36,807 nt of DNA. Source: Promethearchaeota archaeon. Lineage in GTDB: Archaea; Asgardarchaeota; Lokiarchaeia; Sigyniarchaeales; SOKP01. Both the position numbers and the translations under genes were made by a program. Each line of letters opens with the position of its first letter. Position 1 is the first letter of the stretch. The stretch covers positions 1 through 36,807 of the forward strand of contig SOKP01000016.1 of NCBI GenBank assembly GCA_004375715.1, read 5' to 3'. Shown here piece after piece: positions 31,048 through 36,807 of this stretch. The notes beneath the pieces are model-generated. The model did no database searches. It saw only the letters and a list, made by a program, of their open reading frames with translations, and was not told the DNA's origin.

Positions 31048-32050
31048 TGTAAATCATAGTCTTTTCTTTATTATTCCCATCTAGTAGGAGATATTCACCT
31101 TCATCTTTTGTAAATTTTCCGATCGCTTGTGACGCAATCCCTTTCTTAGCTAACAAATTAATTAAGTCTCTAGCGAATTCGGGATTAATTGAAATTAGTA
31201 GAGATCCCGAAGATATTGTGCTATAGGGGTCAATGTTAAAAAGTTTGCTCAATTCGCTCGGCTCTGGTAAGACATTAATTTTGTCCTTATTAACCAGTAC
31301 TCCTAGTTTTGAAGCAATCGCAGTTTCAGCAATACCACAGAATAAACCTCCTTCGGTTATGTCGTGCATTGATGTTACTGTAAAGTTGTTATTGGATACA
31401 ACGGCTTCTTTAAATATGCTAATCCCGGGATTGTATAGGTAATTTTTACATTTTTCGATAAATTGGCTACTATACCCTTTCTCTTTTAAGAAATTTTCTT
31501 TTTCTCGAGCTATAATACAAGTACCTTCAATAAAAATCCCCTTTGTTAAGATTATCAAATCATCTTCTTTAGCCCCAGAGGATAATACTAGTTTATCTTT
31601 ATCAACTTCGCCAAGTAAAGACCCTATCACCATAGGTCTATCAAGAGCAGCTGTAATTTCGGTGTGACCTCCAATCACAGTTATTCCTAAGGATTTACAC
31701 GTATCATGGATATTCCTAAAAATTGTTTCAATTAAATCCTCATCAGTATGCTTAGCAGGTAATAAAATAGTTGATTGGAACCATTTTGGTGTAGCCCCCA
31801 TGCAAACTATGTCGTTGACATTTACGTTAACAGCATAATATCCGATTTCGTCAGTTACAAATGTTATAGGATCTGTCTTTGCGACTAGATATTTATCTCC
31901 CATGTCTATTACGGCTGCATCTTCGCCGATACTAGAACCGACAACAACTCTATCATCTATTAAATGAGTGGGTGATACAAACTCACTTAGCATTTTCTCG
32001 AGTAACTTATGCTTAAGTTTGCCAATTACAAATTTTTTTTGTTTTTCCAT
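31016..32050 (-). CDS. AIR synthase-related (HypE-like) ATP-grasping protein
   Basis: The 344-aa protein belongs to the AIR synthase/PurM superfamily, closest in look to HypE-like proteins. Motifs are VGSSIGEDAAVIDMGDKYLVAKTDPI, YYAVNVNVNDIVCMGATPKW, ITVIGGHTEI, DITEGGLFCGIAE and a final ISINPEFARDLINLLAKKGI with AIGKF. The superfamily uses ATP to activate amides or phosphates. HypE proper ends in a Cys that carries the cyanide precursor; this protein ends EVDEITKIV without Cys, so a classical hydrogenase maturation role is doubtful. ATG 32050 follows GTGATGAG. Confidence 0.82.
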   Translation of the reverse strand: MEKQKKFVIGKLKHKLLEKMLSEFVSPTHLIDDRVVVGSSIGEDAAVIDMGDKYLVAKTDPITFVTDEIGYYAVNVNVNDIVCMGATPKWFQSTILLPAKHTDEDLIETIFRNIHDTCKSLGITVIGGHTEITAALDRPMVIGSLLGEVDKDKLVLSSGAKEDDLIILTKGIFIEGTCIIAREKENFLKEKGYSSQFIEKCKNYLYNPGISIFKEAVVSNNNFTVTSMHDITEGGLFCGIAETAIASKLGVLVNKDKINVLPEPSELSKLFNIDPYSTISSGSLLISINPEFARDLINLLAKKGIASQAIGKFTKDEGEYLLLDGNNKEKTMIYTEVDEITKIV

Positions 32051-32206
32051 CTCATCACTAATAGAGATTCGTTTTTTATTAGATTTAGTAAAATATGATA
32101 TTTAATTTTTAAGTTAAATAAATTTAAATAGCCTTTCTTTTCTATTTTATACATAGTATTAATTAATTAAATAGTAAACACAAATTTATAAAAAGGATGA
32201 TTATAG

Positions 32207-32725
32207 TTGGGACTTGGAAAAGCTCTCGGATTTAGCTTGCTCGCGTATATTGGCTTGAACTTTTTGTTTGTAATTATAACGCAAACCATCATTGGCGATT
32301 TAAACTTATTATTTAGTAATATTACTAGTGATCCACTAATAATCTTAATAATATTCTTCGGACCTATTACAATGATGCCCGGTACCGTTGTAAATACGTT
32401 ATCTATGCAGATTGCTTACGGGACATTTGATGCGTCTTTGATTTCAACCATTGGACTTATCGTAACGCCATTTTTAGCGTCTATCGTAGCAGGTCGTACT
32501 GGTGGAAGTAAAGGAGCAAGTTTCGGTGGATGGATGATAACTTGTTTAATCGGTTCTTCAGCTTTAGCAGTGTTAGCATTCATTAACCCTGTTACTCTGT
32601 TATATTATGGTATTATAGTATCAAATCCAATTGTATTATTAATCGCAATAAGTGTAAGCGCTGCGGTTAACGGTGTATTTTACGGATGCTTCGCGCTATT
32701 ATTTACTAAAACCGAAATGTACTAG
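32207..32725 (+). CDS. Four-helix membrane protein of unknown function
   Basis: The 172-aa protein has four or five hydrophobic segments (about 8-30, 42-62, 80-97, 105-128, 137-165) with a Gly-rich loop AGRTGGSKGASFGGWM. The family is not recognised; it has no charged intramembrane motifs. The TTG start at 32207 is preceded by GGATGA at 6 nt. It is convergent with the tiny membrane protein on the minus strand, whose stop lies 9 nt away. Confidence 0.65.
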   Translation: MGLGKALGFSLLAYIGLNFLFVIITQTIIGDLNLLFSNITSDPLIILIIFFGPITMMPGTVVNTLSMQIAYGTFDASLISTIGLIVTPFLASIVAGRTGGSKGASFGGWMITCLIGSSALAVLAFINPVTLLYYGIIVSNPIVLLIAISVSAAVNGVFYGCFALLFTKTEMY

Positions 32726-32734
32726 TTTATTTTT

Positions 32735-32884
32735 TTATATTTTTTCTTTCTTTTGTTTGTGGACCAAAATTGAATGTATTCCGAAGAGTAGATTGAAGAA
32801 TACAAAGATAACAAATAGTCCTCCTGCTTGTAGGATTTGCATCTCTTCGTCAACAACTTTCGGAACGATTTTTGACACGGACAT
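32735..32884 (-). CDS. Tiny single-span membrane protein
   Basis: A 49-aa ORF from ATG 32884 to TAA 32735 encodes a polar, negatively charged N-terminus (MSVSKIVPKVVDEEMQILQA), one transmembrane helix (about 22-41, GGLFVIFVFFNLLFGIHSIL) and a lysine-rich tail VHKQKKEKI, obeying the positive-inside rule. The family is not recognised. The overlapping plus-strand ORF has no comparable order. It faces the four-helix membrane protein gene. Confidence 0.55.
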   Translation of the reverse strand: MSVSKIVPKVVDEEMQILQAGGLFVIFVFFNLLFGIHSILVHKQKKEKI

Positions 32885-33108
32885 AAATCTTCATTATAAG
32901 TTATTAATCTGTTAATATAGAGAACACGCTGAGTTTAATAGAAGTAAAACAATAATATATGCAAAATTGAGAATATAGGTGTATTAAGCCTCTAAATTAG
33001 ACATTTAAGTATGCATTTATGAAAAATTCCGACAAAATTAGAAACAACACATCAGTTACAGAAAACAAGCAGTTTAATAACATAAAATTTTAGATTAAAG
33101 TGATCAAA

Positions 33109-33390
33109 ATGAGTTCGGGTAAAGCTGGTATTACTTATTCCATTGAAATTCTCGGCAATATTGATGATATAAGCGTTCCCGTTTTACCCGTTCTTGAGAA
33201 AAAATATAAATTTACACTAAATGAAAACTATTTAGACCACAAACTCACTAAATGCTATGGCAAAATAGTAAATGTCCACTCATTCTTACTAAATAACGAG
33301 GAATTAACAAATACCCAGAAGTTGGATTACTGCAGCATGGAACGATATTTTATGAAAGCGTATCTCAAAGAAATGATGAAGAAAGTTTGA
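33109..33390 (+). CDS. Small hypothetical protein
   Basis: A 93-aa protein (MSSGKAGITYSIEILGNIDDIS then EKKYKFTLNENYLDHKLTKCYGKIVNVHS) of unrecognised family. It looks beta-rich in the first 60 residues and helical at the end (MERYFMKAYLKEMMKKV). GTG 33100 lies within GTGATC, a likely Shine-Dalgarno, so ATG 33109 is preferred. Convergent with the acyl-CoA synthetase gene, whose stop is 32 nt away. Confidence 0.55.
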   Translation: MSSGKAGITYSIEILGNIDDISVPVLPVLEKKYKFTLNENYLDHKLTKCYGKIVNVHSFLLNNEELTNTQKLDYCSMERYFMKAYLKEMMKKV

Positions 33391-33422
33391 GTTACCAAAA
33401 ATCCTTATTTTGAATGTTTACC

Positions 33423-34850
33423 CTAACGGGAGTTTAAAAACTCAATATAATCGCAATATAAAGATATGCTTTTTGCTGCGTCTCTTAACGAAAAAAAATA
33501 CAAGATCCTTTCATTGTGGAGTGTTTTTTTGACCGTAGAAAACCGGTTTGCGAGCTCCGATGAGTCAGCAATGCTTGGTAGACAAAACATAAATGGCTTC
33601 TTTGTTGATTTTTGGATTTTAATCATCTGTTTAAACACGTGATTGTATATAAAGTGAGGCCATAAAGGAATTACGATAATATCGATATTTGGATCGTTTA
33701 CGACAACCTTAATACAATTTACAAATACTTCTACGACGAAACCAAGTGCTCCTAAATCTACAGGGTTCCTCACATTTACGTTTTCATATGGAAGTATTTC
33801 ACTAAGTTTCTTTTGAGAATCTAATGTTAATTCCGGAATTTTTAAATTGTGAAAATTGAATAGATCGGTTGTATTCACGCTAGAACCGCCCCCAGGAGTA
33901 ATTATTCCTATATTTCTCCCCTGAGGGACATATTTTGGATATAATAATTCAAATGTCTTAATAGTGTTCCAAAATTCTTCGTTATCTTTAACTATAGTTG
34001 CACCGGTTTGCTTAGCCATTGAATGCCACAATCTTAAATCACTTACGATGGCGCCAGTGTGGGAAAACGCTGCTCTCGAGCCATCTTCAGTATAACCTCC
34101 TTTCCATATAATAACCGGTTTGTTTTTTGTAGTTTTTTTCAATTCTAAAAAGAATTCGTGGCCTGTAGCAGAACCGAACGACTCTAGATAGGCAGCAATT
34201 ACTTGAGTTGTGGAATCTTTGTGATAGTGTTTCAGGAAGTCAACGCAATTCAGGTCGATTTGATTTCCAAATGAAACACCATACCTAAACCTAATATCTC
34301 TTTTATATCCTATATCGATTAACTGACTCATATGCCCTCCAGATTGAGACATGAAAGAGACTTGTCCAGGGGTATTCGTTTTTGCGCTGAACGAAAACGC
34401 CATACCATCAGCCGCATTAAATGGTCCCAAACAATTTGGACCAATTACTCTCGTATTTGATTTTGATAAAATTTGCTTTAATTCTTTTTCTAACTTTAAT
34501 CCTACCGGATCTCCCGTTTCAGAAAACCCAGATGCAAACACAATTACCCAAGAAATATCCTTTTCTACGCATTCTTTTAAAACTTGCGGAATGTATTTAG
34601 TTTTCACAGAAATATACGCAGTATCTATTTGAACCGGAATATCTAAGACTGATTTATAGCATTCCCAATCGAGAATTTTATCGTATTTTGGATTTACGGG
34701 ATAGAAAGTGTCTTTCCATTTCGAAGTTTTAAACGCGGATAAATACAACATAGCCCCAAAAGCAGATCCTTCGCTAGCTCCGATGAAGGCTATATTGATC
34801 GGGTGAAACAAGGTTTCGAACTTTTCAAAATCGAGATCTTTAACTGTCAT
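33423..34850 (-). CDS. NDP-forming acyl-CoA synthetase, alpha-type subunit
   Basis: The 475-aa protein matches ADP-forming acetyl/acyl-CoA synthetase alpha subunits. The CoA-binding Rossmann domain (about 1-135) has NIAFIGASEGSAFGAML and VIVFASGFSETGDP. RVIGPNCLGPFNAADGMAFSF and SFMSQSGGHMSQLID belong to the ligase domain, and the phosphohistidine is probably His in SHTGAIVSD near 258. It then has the third domain with GIITPGGGSSVNTTD and NVRNPVDLGALG. Such enzymes make ATP from acyl-CoA. The beta (ATP-grasp) subunit is not encoded in this window. The ATG has no clear Shine-Dalgarno. Confidence 0.88.
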   Translation of the reverse strand: MTVKDLDFEKFETLFHPINIAFIGASEGSAFGAMLYLSAFKTSKWKDTFYPVNPKYDKILDWECYKSVLDIPVQIDTAYISVKTKYIPQVLKECVEKDISWVIVFASGFSETGDPVGLKLEKELKQILSKSNTRVIGPNCLGPFNAADGMAFSFSAKTNTPGQVSFMSQSGGHMSQLIDIGYKRDIRFRYGVSFGNQIDLNCVDFLKHYHKDSTTQVIAAYLESFGSATGHEFFLELKKTTKNKPVIIWKGGYTEDGSRAAFSHTGAIVSDLRLWHSMAKQTGATIVKDNEEFWNTIKTFELLYPKYVPQGRNIGIITPGGGSSVNTTDLFNFHNLKIPELTLDSQKKLSEILPYENVNVRNPVDLGALGFVVEVFVNCIKVVVNDPNIDIIVIPLWPHFIYNHVFKQMIKIQKSTKKPFMFCLPSIADSSELANRFSTVKKTLHNERILYFFSLRDAAKSISLYCDYIEFLNSR

Positions 34851-34971
34851 TTAGTATTCATGTAAGAAAAAATATCAACCGATTTATTATTTTTGAAAAT
34901 TTTGGTTGATTTAAGCTTTTACAAGTTTGTCTCAGTGTTTTACGACCAAAACCAGTTAGAAACTTGGAAAA

Positions 34972-36807
34972 TTACGAATCTAAATCGTATTTCTTTTTTC
35001 CAAAAAACAGATCAGGATACACCGGCTCAAAATTCTCGTTAAACAATTTATGATTCCGCCATTTATTGTCTTTATCGTTCCAAATTAGGTTGGTCAAAGG
35101 GTTGTATGTCTCTAAAAATTTCAATCCCTTGAATGTGGATTTTATTAAATTCTTTCCATCAACCAAATCGTTTAAGATTAGATAGTGGTCAATTTCCATG
35201 TACTCAAAAAGCAAATCAAAAAGTTTTTCGAATTGATCGACTTGACAATCGGGGAAATATAGTTTAATCATTATGCCGTTCTCAAATTTCACTACCTCAT
35301 CAAATCCATGAATGTAATATTCTCCTTCCATCTCGTAGATGAACCCTATGTTGAAAAAGCTAAAAATCTTAAGAATTGACTCGTTGTGTTCTTTTTTAAC
35401 ATCTGGTAAAATGATTGTAATCTCTTCCACAACATCTAAATTCTTTAAAGAAAGAAAAGGTTGGATCAATCCTTTTTTTAATAATTCAGTTATACTATTA
35501 TTTATCTTAAAGTAACGTCTCGTTAAGTAGGATTTAAGATCTAACGATTTCCAGCTATATATCTGAGATAACGCTTTAAATTCAGATGAATTGGGACCAA
35601 AATAATTTGAACTGTTCAAATCACCAATGTTGAACTCCTTTAAATCAGGAATTTGGACTTTATAATCGGGATTAAACAATATATTTTGGAAATATATTTT
35701 AAATCTATTAGGGTCGAGATCCCAACCTTCTGAACTTAGATTGTAATTGAAATGTAATATCTGATAAACCTTTTTAGTGAAAAACAAACAGTATTCTGAT
35801 ACGATTTTTTTTGACTTGGTGAGCCAATTTATATATGGCGATATCCCAGGATTACGATACGGATAAATGTATTGGACCAAAAATGAATTAGAATTATCAA
35901 TCTGTGCGGGATAGCTAATTGATTGGAATGCGTTACTCAGTAAAAGTTTGAAATCAATTTGATTAATATCGGTGGGATAAAAATAAAGTGAATACGGACT
36001 CAACCCGAAATCCTTAAATGAGGGAAGAAAATTGATAGCCTTAACATAATTTTTAAAAAAAAGCTCCTCTTGAGAGCGTTTAAATTTGTCAATGTTCAAT
36101 ATATTCTCTTCTAATTCCGTGCTGAACTCAAGGACACGATGTAAATTATTTATATCTAGATCAATATTTTCGCTTTTAATACGATCCTCAACTTGTTTAA
36201 TCAAAGCTGTAATGTTTTTCTCTTCTAAATAAAATTTTTCGGGAGGTTTGTTTGGAAATTCAATAATTTTATTAGATATATCACCTAAAGTTTTTGTTAA
36301 AAAGATATAATATTGTTCAAAAAGGTCTTTGGTATAAAAGAACTCCTCGCGTTCAAAATCAAAAAAATCTTTTCTTGTAAATGCCTCGAAAAAACCACTC
36401 CAATAATATCTTTTAAAACTTATAATATTTTTTTTAAATAAAGTAAAAATTATTGTAAGTAGTAATTGTTTCTCCTCATTCCTTAAGTTAGGGCTATAAA
36501 TTTCTATAAAAAAAAGCTCATCATGACTTTTTATATCTGAAATCTCGAGAATAATAATTTTTGGAAACAGAAATTTTAAATGGTTGAGTTTTTCTAATGT
36601 TTCAGAGTTACGCCTAATAATTAACACAGGAATATAGATATGAGGTGTATTTATGGTACTTAGAAGGATTGGCTGAATTATAGGGGGATCGTGATATATG
36701 AACTTATTTAAGATCGTGTCAAAAATCTGATTTGTTACATTATAATTCGTAAAATTTTCGTACGAATTTCTTAATTTTTCTTCTTTTGATTTATATATGT
36801 TTTCTAT
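34972..36807 (-). CDS. Large hypothetical protein, 5-prime partial
   Basis: The frame stays open from the stop at 34972 to the right window edge, giving at least 611 residues; the gene starts beyond 36807. A GTG at 36627 is merely internal. The family is unrecognised. The protein is rich in Phe, Tyr, Asn and Lys. A central part (about 150-350 residues from the GTG) reads as helices with NIDKFKRSQEELFFKNYVKAI. The end has LLKKGLIQPFLSLKNLDVVEEITIILPD followed by alpha/beta-like strands, which could be a winged helix plus ligand domain. No catalytic motif is visible. Confidence 0.7.
   Translation of the reverse strand: MENIYKSKEEKLRNSYENFTNYNVTNQIFDTILNKFIYHDPPIIQPILLSTINTPHIYIPVLIIRRNSETLEKLNHLKFLFPKIIILEISDIKSHDELFFIEIYSPNLRNEEKQLLLTIIFTLFKKNIISFKRYYWSGFFEAFTRKDFFDFEREEFFYTKDLFEQYYIFLTKTLGDISNKIIEFPNKPPEKFYLEEKNITALIKQVEDRIKSENIDLDINNLHRVLEFSTELEENILNIDKFKRSQEELFFKNYVKAINFLPSFKDFGLSPYSLYFYPTDINQIDFKLLLSNAFQSISYPAQIDNSNSFLVQYIYPYRNPGISPYINWLTKSKKIVSEYCLFFTKKVYQILHFNYNLSSEGWDLDPNRFKIYFQNILFNPDYKVQIPDLKEFNIGDLNSSNYFGPNSSEFKALSQIYSWKSLDLKSYLTRRYFKINNSITELLKKGLIQPFLSLKNLDVVEEITIILPDVKKEHNESILKIFSFFNIGFIYEMEGEYYIHGFDEVVKFENGIMIKLYFPDCQVDQFEKLFDLLFEYMEIDHYLILNDLVDGKNLIKSTFKGLKFLETYNPLTNLIWNDKDNKWRNHKLFNENFEPVYPDLFFGKKKYDLDS

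Noticed and set aside
31016-32050. Classical hydrogenase maturation factor HypE
   Set aside because: The essential C-terminal Cys is absent and there are no hyp genes nearby; named only as AIR-synthase related.
32673-32915. 80-aa plus-strand ORF
   Set aside because: It overlaps the end of the four-helix membrane protein and runs antisense to the 49-aa membrane ORF, which has much better protein-like order.
28917-36807. Paralogy between the two large unknown proteins (28917-30848 and 34972-36807)
   Set aside because: No shared motif or similar segment could be found by eye; similar composition alone is not evidence.
1-36807. tRNA genes, CRISPR arrays, insertion sequences
   Set aside because: No T-loop/anticodon pattern, regularly spaced repeats, transposase or terminal inverted repeats were found.

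Overview
The window is low-GC archaeal DNA, most likely from an Asgard archaeon of the Lokiarchaeia/Promethearchaeota type. Archaeal markers are eS19, PDCD5, eL39, eL31, aIF6, eL20/LX, prefoldin alpha, FtsY, TFB, Gar1, archaeal DnaG, Nep1, the RNase P Rpr2/Rpp21 subunit and TrmY. The narrower placement is inference: eS26 (absent from most Euryarchaeota) occurs together with an ArcS/RaSEA archaeosine pathway (rare in Crenarchaeota), two Roadblock/LC7-like proteins and several large proteins of unknown family.

Layout. 1-1.4 kb (minus): YhbY-like RNA binder, RNase P subunit, Nep1. 1.5-2.9 kb (plus): eS19, PDCD5, eL39, eL31. A stand-alone BRCT protein and a membrane-anchored CocE/NonD hydrolase (minus) separate these from aIF6, eL20, prefoldin alpha, FtsY, Sec61 gamma and an OsmC protein (6-9.2 kb). 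9.2-20.1 kb: DnaG (minus), a 510-nt AT-rich gap, a Get3/ArsA ATPase, SAH hydrolase (minus) divergent from a tandem Lrp/AsnC regulator, a DEDD exonuclease, ArcS and RaSEA overlapping by 20 nt, then Gar1 and TFB. 20.3-21.3 kb: two Roadblock-like genes, then a convergent gap with a strong candidate structured RNA (about 21366-21545). 21.6-24.4 kb: a divergent ECF Ni/Co importer (cbiQ-cbiO minus, cbiM-PDGLE plus). 24.5-36.8 kb: TrmY, a CDP-alcohol phosphatidyltransferase, eS26, a PIN-TPR protein (minus), MobB, a 643-aa unknown (minus), an AIR-synthase/HypE-like protein (minus), small membrane proteins, an NDP-forming acyl-CoA synthetase subunit (minus), and an unknown protein that runs off the right edge.

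The most notable signal is start-codon use. Several essential genes have no ATG/GTG/TTG that could serve as their start, but carry ATT (or ATC) about 5-7 nt after a Shine-Dalgarno-like motif, usually GGTG(A). The cases are eS19 (ATT 1481), BRCT (ATT 3035), exonuclease (ATC 14851), CbiO (ATT 22407) and eS26 (ATT 25976); TFB (ATT 19160) and DnaG (ATT 10398) are possible further cases. eS26 is decisive because an in-frame TGA lies 6 nt before the ATT that precedes its conserved PKKRRSGG N-terminus. Most of the window is housekeeping; no tRNA, rRNA, CRISPR array, insertion sequence or integration site was seen.
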